Positions 1 to 8,216 of a stretch of DNA of 64,000 nucleotides are shown piece after piece. The stretch is from Streptococcus sanguinis (GTDB lineage Bacteria; Bacillota; Bacilli; Lactobacillales; Streptococcaceae): contig NZ_LR134002.1 in the NCBI RefSeq assembly GCF_900635155.1, forward strand, positions 1,054,001 to 1,118,000, given 5' to 3'. Each line of letters opens with the position of its first letter. Position 1 is the first letter of the stretch. The notes under the pieces were generated by a model that made no database searches, was not told the origin of the DNA, and worked only from the letters and a program-made list of their open reading frames with translations. The translations under genes were made by a program, and so were the position numbers.

Positions 1-1723
1 AACCACTAGTAGCCTCGGGAGGGGGCGGAAACCCACTTGTAAAAGTCAATAAGATTATCCATCTTCTGCGTTAGAACCCCCAGTCTACTCGAGAGGGTAC
101 GGGAACGTATTTGTTGGTATTTTGTTTTCAAATGGTACTACGGGTAAGACCCCCCATTCACCTTGAAAAGGGGCGGAAACATATTCTCGAATTTTATATA
201 GGCTTGTATCATACTGCGTAAGAATCCCTAGTAACCTCGAGAGGGTACGGAAACCTAACATTGAAAAACTACTAATCATTCGCATACTTCTCTAAGAATC
301 CCTATTCACCCCGAGAGGGGGCGGAAACTGCCCTTCAAGTGCTTTAGGGTTGTGTAAGTCTGCGTAAGACCCCCCAATCACCTCGCGAGGGTACGGAGAC
401 CTTGTCGTGGTCGTCCAAGTGCCGAGTGTGGTCTTATAAGTCTCCATTTATCTTGAGAGATTACGGAAACTTATCTACGTATTGGTCATTAGCTTCAGCA
501 CCACTTGTAAGAACCCCCAATCACCCCGCGAGGGTACGGCAACGGATTGTTTGAATACACTTGTGTATCAAACGGATAGGTAAAAAGCCCCAGTCACCTC
601 GAGAGGGGACGGAAACAATTCAATTTGAAGCTCTAACTCATACCATTTTTTGTAAGAAACCCCAGTGTCACCTCGGGAGGGTACGGAAACAGAACGGCAT
701 AAGCTGCAAGACAACGGAAACCAATAAGTAAGAACCCCCATTCAGCTCGCGAGGGTACGGAAACATTTCTTCTAATACTCTTCTTGTAGTTTTGCGACTT
801 GGTAAGACCCCCCATTCACCTTCGAGAGAGGACGGAAACTTACTCTTGGTTGTCTTCATAGCTCTTCTTTTCTTAAGTAAGACCCCCCATTCGCCTCGCG
901 AGGGTACGGAAACCGAAATTTCTTTCAACCTTTCAATAAACGGGATTCTGTAAGAACCTCCATTCACCTCGGGAGGGTACGGAAACATAACGTCGTCTTC
1001 CTCATCCTTAGAATTACTCTTTGGTAATAACCCCCATTCACCTCGAGAGGGTACGGAAACTTGGCTCCGTCGATTGCTTGGTCTACGGTCTTAAAGTAAG
1101 AAACCCCAGTTACCTCGGTAGGGGACGGAAACCTACTAAGTTTCTCCTCTTCAAAAACTTTCCATTCCGTAATAACCCCCAGTCACCTCGAGAGGGTACG
1201 GAAACCGGCCAACTACTGCCGTCCCTGTTACCGAGACGCTGGGTAAGAACCCTCATTCACCCCGAGAGGGTACGGAAACGCGCAAATGTGTATGCATAGA
1301 CTTGAAGTCGAATACAGTAAGACACCCCAGTGACCTCGGGAGGAGACAAAAACTGTCATTTGGTGACCTCCTTCCTTGTGCTTGGCTTGGTAATACCCCC
1401 TAATCACCTCGAGAGGGTACGGAAACTTGCTAACTTCTCCTGTCTTTGGCAATTCGTTCGTGTAAGAACCCCCATTCACCTCTGAAGGGGGCGGAAACAA
1501 TAGATTTCGAGGATTGTCATTCTCACCACTCAACTGGTAAGACCCCCCAGTCTCCTCGAGAGGGGACGGAAACATATTGCCTTCCTGATCTTCAATCTTC
1601 ACTTCAATAAAGTAAGAAACCTCAGTCACCTCGGGAGGGGACGGAAACATACTCAGCATAGTATTCCAAATAAAACGTGAGTTCTGTAAGACACCCCAGT
1701 CACCTCGCGAGGGGACTGCAAAC
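1..1723 (+). CRISPR. Type III-A CRISPR array, 24 repeats visible, left end outside window
   Basis: The first unit (1-32) is cut by the window edge. Full repeats start at 70, 144, 218, 292, 364, 434, 507, 580, 652, 728, 802, 877, 950, 1024, 1096, 1169, 1243, 1317, 1390, 1462, 1537, 1612 and 1686. Repeats are 37 nt, except 39 nt at 652 and 38 nt at 802 and 1686; spacers are 33-38 nt. The repeat begins GTAAGAACCCCC, has a hairpin CCTC-GA-GAGG and ends ACGGAAAC, the 8-nt crRNA handle known from S. thermophilus type III-A, so the crRNA strand is +. No two repeats are identical. The most altered visible handle (CTGCAAAC, 1716-1723) marks the leader-distal end, so the leader should lie left of the window. 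Short open frames across the array on both strands are artefacts. Confidence 0.97.
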
Positions 1724-1780
1724 TGGGGGATTATGATGCGATTTTTAAAATAGGATTAGATATTTAAAATAAGAAAAACC

Positions 1781-1809
1781 TTGACATCGCTTTCAAGATT
1801 TGATATAAT
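1781..1809 (+). promoter_or_regulatory. Sigma-70-type promoter of the cas6-csm operon
   Basis: TTGACA at 1781-1786 and TATAAT at 1804-1809 are separated by exactly 17 bp, a perfect vegetative promoter. It lies between the last CRISPR repeat and cas6 and points into the csm genes, so the effector operon can be expressed independently of the array. The rest of 1724-1921 holds the hairpin described next and the cas6 ribosome binding site. Confidence 0.85.
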
Positions 1810-1841
1810 AACAATCGTAAAAACAGTACTGATAATAACTA

Positions 1842-1900
1842 AAAAAGGGCGCCCTAGATTCGGTGAAAAATACTTTCACCGTTTTTAGGCGCTTTTTCTT
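1842..1900 (+). terminator. Terminator-like long hairpin in the 5' leader of the csm operon
   Basis: After the promoter the transcript can fold GCGCC (1849-1853) with GGCGC (1888-1892), and inside it CGGTGAAA (1861-1868) with TTTCACCG (1874-1881). A flanking A-run (1841-1846) faces a T-run (1893-1897). This has the form of an intrinsic terminator, located between the csm promoter and cas6. It could attenuate the operon, stop array read-through, or make a short leader RNA; the sequence does not decide which. Confidence 0.6.
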
Positions 1901-1921
1901 ATTATAGAAAGGAATGGAAAT

Positions 1922-2656
1922 GTGAAGAAAATACGATTGCATCTTTCAAAGGTATCTTTGAAGGATGATGACTTAGTCTGTAAACTGCAGGGCTTTCTCA
2001 TGGAGAAGCTTTCGGATGACTTTGCCTCCTTCCTCCATCAGCAAGAGACCAATCCCTACTCGATGAATCTTCGTTCGGAGCGGGAGGAGTCTATTTGGAC
2101 GGTAAACTTACTTTCAGAAGAAGCGGAGCAGCAGATATTGCCCCAGTTATTGAGTCTTGAAACGATAAAATTAGAGACTTATTCTGAGGAGATTCTGGTG
2201 AAGAATATCGAGATCCAGTCTCTTTCGTCCCAGTCCTTGCTGGAGGTTTTTCAGGGAGATGAGGCTTCGCACTTGATAAGCCTGAACTTCTATACTCCGA
2301 CGACCTTTAAACGTCAGGGGCAGTTTGTCCTTTTTCCAGATACACGTCTAATCTTTCAGAGCCTCATGCAGAAGTACAGCCGGCTGGTGGAAGGCAAAGC
2401 AGAGATAGAGGAGGAAACGCTGGAGTTTTTAGCAGAGCATAGTCAAATCACCAGCTATCGTCTAAAGAGTCATTATTTTCCGATTCATGGACGAAAATAC
2501 CCCGCCTTTGAGGGCAGGGTAACTATTCGGGTTCAGGGAGCATCTACTTTAAAGGCCTATGCCCAGATGCTTCTGAGATTCGGGGAATATTCTGGAGTCG
2601 GAGCTAAATGCAGCTTAGGAATGGGAGGGATGAGAATTGAAGAAAGAAAAACTTGA
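1922..2656 (+). CDS. cas6: CRISPR-associated endoribonuclease Cas6
   Basis: Cas6 cuts the array transcript within each repeat and leaves the 8-nt handle on the crRNA. The 244-aa protein has the usual length. It matches the streptococcal type III-A Cas6 pattern: an N-terminal ferredoxin-like region with LHQQETNPY near residue 38, FKRQGQFVLFP in the middle, and a C-terminal glycine-rich loop GVGAKCSLGMGG. The start is GTG at 1922, eight bases after AGAAAGGA (1906-1913); the ATGs at 1914 and 1920 are out of frame. It is the first gene of the operon and overlaps csm1 by 20 bases. Because the array repeats are so diverse, this enzyme must tolerate many sequence variants, which fits recognition mainly through the hairpin. 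Confidence 0.93.
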   Translation: MKKIRLHLSKVSLKDDDLVCKLQGFLMEKLSDDFASFLHQQETNPYSMNLRSEREESIWTVNLLSEEAEQQILPQLLSLETIKLETYSEEILVKNIEIQSLSSQSLLEVFQGDEASHLISLNFYTPTTFKRQGQFVLFPDTRLIFQSLMQKYSRLVEGKAEIEEETLEFLAEHSQITSYRLKSHYFPIHGRKYPAFEGRVTIRVQGASTLKAYAQMLLRFGEYSGVGAKCSLGMGGMRIEERKT

Positions 2657-4934
2657 ATTAATCCATGCGGCCTTGTTTCACAATCTTGGCCGAGTTGTTA
2701 GTCGCTCGCACGGTCGGCCAGATGATATAGATTTGGGAAAAGAATGGTTAAAAGAGCAACTGCCCCATCTTAATTTTGGTGGGGATAACAGAACAGAAAA
2801 AATAATCACTTTGGCCAGTCATATTGCCAGTGGCTCATTGGATGAAAACAAAGTTTCAAAAGAGAAGCTTTTCAAACCGCTGGCTGATATATTCAACGCC
2901 TTCAAAAAGAAAGAGGAGGCTCGTTATCAGAAGTTTGAAGTCTTGACAGATGAGAGTGAACTCAATATTGCCGTCAACGAAACAGTTGATATTAGTCAGG
3001 ACTGCTATAAGGAACTGCTGAATATTTTGAATGAAAAACTGCAACAACTTCCCTTAGAGGAAGAAAGCTTGCCTTCCTTTTTCAATCTTTGGAGGAGCTT
3101 GTTTTCGAAAGTTCCTCTACTTCCTGGAGACAAGGAGCTGGGAGATCTCTCTCTGGCAGAGCATAGTCGATTAACGGTTGCTTTTGCTACTTCGATTTTT
3201 GATTATCTGGAAAGTCAAGACCAATATACTCTACTAGATGATGAATCCAAATTTTATAGAGAATCAGCCTTCTTGCTAGCCAGTTTTGATCTTTCTGGTA
3301 TTCAGGACTTTATCTACAATATCGCCAGCAAAGGGGCTGCTAAGCAACTCAAGGCTCGCAGTCTTTATCTGGAATTTATGAGTGAAAATATTGTGGATAG
3401 TCTCTTGGAGAAGTTGGCGCTATCACGCGCCAATGCCCTTTATGTCGGTGGAGGCCATGCCTATTTCGTTCTACCCAATACAGAAGCTACAGTGGCGGTC
3501 TTGGAGCAGTTTGAAATAGAATTTAACAGTTTCCTCCTGAAACATTTTCAGACGGGTCTCTATGTTGCTTTTGGTTGGGCACCATTTGCCGCAGAGCAGA
3601 TTATGAAATACCGTTATGGCTCGGTTGCTAGTTATCTACAACACTATCGTGAGATCTACCAAGAGACTAGTCGGATGATTTCTGAAAAGAAAATCTCTCG
3701 CTACGATGCAACTACCCTGCGAGAGCTCAATAAGGGTGGTAAGCAATCTGAACGAGAGTGTGAAATTTGCCATGCAGTTGGGGATATAAAAGAACTGCGG
3801 ATAGGTGGCGAGGATGTACAAAATCTTTGTCCTATTTGTCGTGAGCTTAGAGGATTTGCTGCTATAATTCATACTTTTAACGACACTGAAAATCCTGAAA
3901 GGGAAGACTATTATTATTTTCAGATTGTAGAGGGAGAAGAAGGACTGCCGATTGGCCCTGGAGCTGTATTGTTGGCTGTGGGTGAAGATGATATTCCCAC
4001 TTCAGGTCGTTTATATGTGAAAAATAAATTTTCTACGAACTATGCTGCTATTCATGTCTATATCGGAGACCGTCAGGCAGCGAATATCGAAGATTATGCT
4101 GGTCTGTCTCAAAAAGAAATCGAAGGAAATGAGGGTGAGACTAGGGGAATTAAGCGTCTGGCTGTTTTGCGTTTGGATGTAGACAATCTAGGTGCGGCCT
4201 TTATGGCTGGATTTTCTGAACAAGCAGCTGGAAGTTATAATACTCTTGCTCGCTCTGCTGTATTTTCTCAGCAAATGAGTCTTTTCTTTAAGTTTCATAT
4301 TAATCATTTTGCAGAAGGTAAGAATTTAACGATTATCTATGCAGGTGGTGATGATGTGTTTGCGATTGGCAGCTGGCAGGATGTTATAGATTTTGCGGTT
4401 GATATTAGGCAGAAATTTATTGCTTTTACAAATGGGAAATTGACCTTATCAGCAGGTATCGGGCTTTATCCAGATAAAACCCCGATTCATCTGATGGCTT
4501 TGGATGCTGGACATCTTGAAGAGGCCGCTAAGTCCAATGGCAAAGATAGCATTTCTCTTTTCAATGAACGGTACACTTTCACGTTTGATGACTTTATTGA
4601 TGAGATTTACAAAGGAAAATTAAAGGATATTCGGAGATATTTCTCTGGGCAGAAGGAGCGGGGCATCAATTTTCTCTATCGCTTGGTCGAACTTTTGCAA
4701 CTTAATGATAAAACGATGTATAAGGGATATGGGCCGGAAGATGATAGAAGGATGAATGTTGCCCGCTTGGCCTATCTATTGGCGCGAATGGAAGATGAAG
4801 CTAACAAAGAGGAGAAGGAGCATTTCAGAGAATTTAAAAATGCTTTTTGGGGTTGGTACAAGAGGAGCAGTAAAACACAGAGAGAAGCTGAGTTCGCTCT
4901 CATCTACTATCTATATGAGATTAGAAAGGTATAA
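2637..4934 (+). CDS. csm1: Type III-A large subunit Cas10/Csm1, HD site degenerate, GGDD cyclase intact
   Basis: Cas10 senses target RNA and makes cyclic oligoadenylates with its Palm domain; in most family members an N-terminal HD domain also cuts ssDNA. The start is TTG at 2637 behind GGGAGGGA (2623-2630), inside the end of cas6. The family motif LLHDIGK reads LFHNLGR here, so the HD pair is H15-N16 (codons CAC AAT). The later ADNIASG motif reads ASHIASG, and the intervening segment that normally carries further histidines is short. The Palm2 motif YAGGDDVFA is intact at about 569-573. A zinc-ribbon CEIC...CPIC pair lies near 375-405. Length, 765 aa, is normal. Predicted to be a signalling subunit without DNase activity. 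Confidence 0.95.
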   Translation: MKKEKLELIHAALFHNLGRVVSRSHGRPDDIDLGKEWLKEQLPHLNFGGDNRTEKIITLASHIASGSLDENKVSKEKLFKPLADIFNAFKKKEEARYQKFEVLTDESELNIAVNETVDISQDCYKELLNILNEKLQQLPLEEESLPSFFNLWRSLFSKVPLLPGDKELGDLSLAEHSRLTVAFATSIFDYLESQDQYTLLDDESKFYRESAFLLASFDLSGIQDFIYNIASKGAAKQLKARSLYLEFMSENIVDSLLEKLALSRANALYVGGGHAYFVLPNTEATVAVLEQFEIEFNSFLLKHFQTGLYVAFGWAPFAAEQIMKYRYGSVASYLQHYREIYQETSRMISEKKISRYDATTLRELNKGGKQSERECEICHAVGDIKELRIGGEDVQNLCPICRELRGFAAIIHTFNDTENPEREDYYYFQIVEGEEGLPIGPGAVLLAVGEDDIPTSGRLYVKNKFSTNYAAIHVYIGDRQAANIEDYAGLSQKEIEGNEGETRGIKRLAVLRLDVDNLGAAFMAGFSEQAAGSYNTLARSAVFSQQMSLFFKFHINHFAEGKNLTIIYAGGDDVFAIGSWQDVIDFAVDIRQKFIAFTNGKLTLSAGIGLYPDKTPIHLMALDAGHLEEAAKSNGKDSISLFNERYTFTFDDFIDEIYKGKLKDIRRYFSGQKERGINFLYRLVELLQLNDKTMYKGYGPEDDRRMNVARLAYLLARMEDEANKEEKEHFREFKNAFWGWYKRSSKTQREAEFALIYYLYEIRKV

Positions 4935-4937
4935 AAG

Positions 4938-5453
4938 ATGGCACCGTACGAAAAAAATAAGAACAACCGAAATAACGGTAAAAAGAATTTTCAAAACAAT
5001 CGTAATCAAGATAGATATGGTAATCAAAGTAATGAACAAAAATTTTTTAAGCTTAAGTCGCCTATTTTGACGGATGATTATGTTGATAAAGCTGACCTGG
5101 TCATTCATAGCTTGAAAAATTCAGGGACATACACAGAAGGGCCAAACAAAGGGAAGATAAAATTCAAATTAACCAGTACACAAATTCGTAATTTAGCAGC
5201 CTTGACCAGCAATCTTTTTGACGAAAGTAAAACAAAAAATGATATTGAGGAATTAAGAGAAAAAATTTCCTATTTGAGGATTCAGTTTGTCTACCAATCC
5301 GGAAGAGAACCAGCTGTAGAAGATTTTGTTAAAAAAGCAGGTTTATTAGAAGCGTTGACAGAAATTCAAGATATACCTAGTTTACAGCGCTTCTGTCGAT
5401 ATATGGAAGCTTTGATTGCATATTTTAAATTCAATGGAGGAAGAGATCAATGA
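4938..5453 (+). CDS. csm2: Type III-A small subunit Csm2 with basic N-terminal extension
   Basis: Csm2 forms the inner helical filament along the crRNA-target duplex. The conserved part starts about residue 37 (LTDDYVDKADLVI) and includes KLTSTQIRNL and RFCRYMEALIAYFKF near the C-terminus. The protein is 171 aa, longer than typical Csm2 (about 120-140). The excess is an Asn/Lys/Arg-rich low-complexity N-terminus (KNKNNRNNGKKNFQNN), probably disordered and able to contact RNA. The start ATG lies three bases after the csm1 stop, and the gene overlaps csm3 by ATGA. Confidence 0.9.
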   Translation: MAPYEKNKNNRNNGKKNFQNNRNQDRYGNQSNEQKFFKLKSPILTDDYVDKADLVIHSLKNSGTYTEGPNKGKIKFKLTSTQIRNLAALTSNLFDESKTKNDIEELREKISYLRIQFVYQSGREPAVEDFVKKAGLLEALTEIQDIPSLQRFCRYMEALIAYFKFNGGRDQ

Positions 5454-6160
5454 CCTATTCAAAAGTAAAAATTTCAGGAATTATTGAGCTGAAAAGCGGA
5501 CTTCATATTGGTACCAGTAATGCCTTCGCAGCTATTGGTGCTACCAATAATCCTATTATCAAAGATCCCCTTACGAATCTTCCCTATATTCCTGGATCTA
5601 CTTTAAAAGGAAAAATGCGCAGCTTACTTTATCGGACAGACTATAATAGCAACACAACAGAGAAGCTAAGTAAAGATAGTTTGGAAATTAGCCGTCTTTT
5701 CGGAAATTCAGAAACTTATAAAATTGGCCGCTTGGTTTTTCGAGATGCCTTTCTAAACAACAAAGAAGAGCTAGGTAAAAGAGTATCTACTTACACAGAA
5801 GTTAAGTTTGAAAATACAATCAATCGCATTACAGCTGAAGCAACTCCTCGACAAGTTGAGCGAGCTATTCGTGAAAGTGAATTTGCTTTTGAGATTATCT
5901 ATTCTATTCAGGAGAAAGAACTCACTGAGGTCGAAAAGGATATGGAAATTCTCAAAGCTGGTTTTGAATTGTTAGAATGGGATTACTTAGGCGGTTCTGG
6001 CAGTCGCGGCTATGGTAAAGTGTGTTTTAAAAACTTTGAGGTTAGGACTGTCTTTGGTGAATTTGATGAGGATAGGATTAAAAAAGCCCTGAAACCATTT
6101 ACTAATGATGAGTCCGATGGTGGAGGAAGTATAGAGATCCCAGATTCAGAAATTAAGTAA
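5450..6160 (+). CDS. csm3: Type III-A backbone subunit Csm3 with catalytic Asp replaced by Asn33
   Basis: Csm3 polymerises along the crRNA as a RAMP backbone and in characterised systems cuts target RNA every 6 nt, using an Asp in the motif AIDSP (D33 in S. thermophilus, D32 in S. epidermidis). Here the region aligns without gaps: SGLHIGTSNAFAAIGATNNP, with Asn at residue 33 (codon AAT near 5546). The rest of the fold is intact: KDPLTNLPYIPGSTLKGKMR, EVKFENTINRITAEATPRQ and the glycine loop GGSGSRGYGK near 180. The 236-aa length is normal, so assembly should be unaffected while target RNA cleavage should be lost. It starts within the ATGA overlap with csm2. Confidence 0.94.
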   Translation: MTYSKVKISGIIELKSGLHIGTSNAFAAIGATNNPIIKDPLTNLPYIPGSTLKGKMRSLLYRTDYNSNTTEKLSKDSLEISRLFGNSETYKIGRLVFRDAFLNNKEELGKRVSTYTEVKFENTINRITAEATPRQVERAIRESEFAFEIIYSIQEKELTEVEKDMEILKAGFELLEWDYLGGSGSRGYGKVCFKNFEVRTVFGEFDEDRIKKALKPFTNDESDGGGSIEIPDSEIK

Positions 6161-6171
6161 GGAGGTCTGCT

Positions 6172-7080
6172 ATGGCCTATCAACTCTATAAATTAGATTT
6201 TAAGTCTGCTCATTTTGGAGAAGGTCATTTGGATGATTCGGTCATGACTTTCACGGCAGCTCGTCTTTACTCTGCCTTAGTGCTTGAAGCTATTAAGGCG
6301 GGGGTCTTAGATGAGTTTGAGAATTTATCTCGACAGGATGAGTTTGTATTGACTGATGCTTTCCCCTATATGGAAACCCCTTATCTCCCTAAGCCAATCG
6401 GCTATCCATTGTTGGATAAAGTCAACCTAAATGAAGATATTATCAAACAGCGGGAAGAAGCAAAAAAAGCAAAAAAATTAGCTTTTATTAAGTTGGGGGA
6501 TTTTGACTGCTTTCTATCTGGAAATAGTATCGTTAGTGAATCTCTGGCAACAAAATCAGTTAACACAAAAAACCAGCCCTTCCAAGACGGGAATCTTTAT
6601 CAAGTTGCTTCAGTTCACTTTGACAAAAGCAGTCTGTATTTCATCGCCAATCAATCTGATTTGTTGGATCGTTTATTGGAAAGTCTTCAGTTTAGTGGTA
6701 TCGGAGGCAAGCGCAGCAGTGGTTACGGTGGTTTTACTCTGGATAAAACAGTTCAACAACCGCTTGATTTTTTTAAAAGATTAACTGTTCAATATACAGG
6801 GAAAGTAATGGCTTTGACGACTTCTTTGCCGGTAGATAGTGAATTGAAACTCGCAATGAATGAGGGAAGATACTTACTGAAAAAGTCAAGTGGCTTTGCA
6901 TTTAGTGAGGAGACGGAGTCTAATTATCGCAAGCAGAATCTTTACACTTTTAAGGCAGGTTCAACCTTTTCCAAAACTTATAATGGGCAAATCTGTGATG
7001 TCAAGCCAAGTGATGAGTTTCCTCATTCAGTCTGGCATTATACTAAACCCTTATTCTATATATTGGAGGAATCCAAATGA
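6172..7080 (+). CDS. csm4: Type III-A crRNA-handle-binding subunit Csm4
   Basis: Csm4 is the RAMP protein that caps the 5' end of the complex and joins the crRNA handle to Cas10. The 302-aa protein begins YQLYKLDFKSAHFGEG, a typical Csm4 start. It carries a lysine/alanine-rich insert (REEAKKAKKLAF) near 90-105 and the RAMP glycine-rich loop GIGGKRSSGYGGF near 180-190. It follows csm3 by 11 bases with AAGGAGG as ribosome binding site and overlaps csm5 by ATGA. No disrupting change is visible. Confidence 0.92.
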   Translation: MAYQLYKLDFKSAHFGEGHLDDSVMTFTAARLYSALVLEAIKAGVLDEFENLSRQDEFVLTDAFPYMETPYLPKPIGYPLLDKVNLNEDIIKQREEAKKAKKLAFIKLGDFDCFLSGNSIVSESLATKSVNTKNQPFQDGNLYQVASVHFDKSSLYFIANQSDLLDRLLESLQFSGIGGKRSSGYGGFTLDKTVQQPLDFFKRLTVQYTGKVMALTTSLPVDSELKLAMNEGRYLLKKSSGFAFSEETESNYRKQNLYTFKAGSTFSKTYNGQICDVKPSDEFPHSVWHYTKPLFYILEESK

Positions 7081-8216
7081 AGACAAAATATAGGAAATTC
7101 AAGCTGACTCTGTGGACTTTGGGACCAGTGCATATCGGGAGTGGTCAGCTTCATACTGCTCGTGAGTATATTCTTGAAGGGGATGAATATTATTTTCCAG
7201 ATATGACTCTGCTTTATGACGAACTTATCAAACAAGGTATTGATGAAAAATTCCAAAAGTTCTTAATTGATTCGGATAATAAAACCAATCGAATAAGCGA
7301 TTTTCTGGCTGAGCATGGCATAACAAAACGTGATTTTGGGGGCTATAGACTTAAAGCAACAGGGCTTGAAAATCCTAAAGAAGAGAATGCAACTCGAAAT
7401 CAGGAAACGACAAATCTAGGAGAAATAAATGGCGTTCATCAATTTATGAGAGATTGTTACGGTAACCCTTATATCCCTGGCAGCTCTCTTAAAGGTGCTA
7501 TTCGCACTATTTTGATGAATACGCATTGGCACTCAATGAATTTTAAGAAGAAAAATAAAAAAGGCAAAATCATTGAAAATAAGAAAGCGATTCCTTGGGG
7601 ACCAACTAGACGACAGAGACATGAAAAAATAAAACCTTTTGATGATATTTTTAATGAAATTCGTGTCTCAGACAGTCAGCCTCTGACAAATGATGATTTA
7701 ATTCTTGTTCAAAAGTGGGATTTCACTCCAGATAAAGATACAAAACCACATTCACTAAGTATCTATCGTGAAGCTCTGAGACCTGGAACCAAGCTGGAAT
7801 TTGAAATTATTGCCGCTTTAGGTTTCGAAGGTGGAAGAGCTGGTGAGCTCATTTCTTCTCTTGGGGAATATGCACAAAAATTTTACTTTGGAATGACAGA
7901 AGATGAAGGCTATGAAGGATATAAAGATTTCTTTCTAAAAAAATTTCCTAATCATTTAATTCAAAACAATCTATCCTATCCCCTCTATCTAGGTGGTGGT
8001 AGCGGCGCTTGGACCAAAACAGTATTTAGGCAAGCGGATGGCGAAGTTCAAAAACGACATAAGAAAATGTCTGAACGAGGAGCTCTAAAATTGACAAAGG
8101 CGCCCCAGCAAGTTATAAAAACTACTAAAGGTGAAAAAAGTTTGATAAATAATGCTCAAAATTTCTATGAAATGGGCAAAACCTGTTTTACGATTACGGA
8201 GGTAGGTACAAGATGA
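7077..8216 (+). CDS. csm5: Type III-A RAMP subunit Csm5
   Basis: Csm5 caps the 3' end of the crRNP and takes part in crRNA maturation with host nucleases. The 379-aa protein opens FKLTLWTLGPVHIGSGQ and contains the RAMP segment YGNPYIPGSSLKGAIRT near 125-143. A basic linker (KKKNKKGKIIENKKA) near 160 and the late glycine segment LGGGSGAW near 305 are also visible. It overlaps csm4 and csm6 by four bases each, which implies translational coupling. No truncation or frameshift is seen. Confidence 0.92.
   Translation: MKTKYRKFKLTLWTLGPVHIGSGQLHTAREYILEGDEYYFPDMTLLYDELIKQGIDEKFQKFLIDSDNKTNRISDFLAEHGITKRDFGGYRLKATGLENPKEENATRNQETTNLGEINGVHQFMRDCYGNPYIPGSSLKGAIRTILMNTHWHSMNFKKKNKKGKIIENKKAIPWGPTRRQRHEKIKPFDDIFNEIRVSDSQPLTNDDLILVQKWDFTPDKDTKPHSLSIYREALRPGTKLEFEIIAALGFEGGRAGELISSLGEYAQKFYFGMTEDEGYEGYKDFFLKKFPNHLIQNNLSYPLYLGGGSGAWTKTVFRQADGEVQKRHKKMSERGALKLTKAPQQVIKTTKGEKSLINNAQNFYEMGKTCFTITEVGTR

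Noticed and set aside
85..1659. Open reading frames on both strands across the first 1.7 kb
   Set aside because: They are translations of the CRISPR repeats, with peptide patterns repeating at repeat spacing and no ribosome binding sites.
1724..1921. CRISPR leader between the array and cas6
   Set aside because: The handle orientation and the altered last repeat show the array is transcribed towards cas6, so the leader should be at the other end, outside the window.
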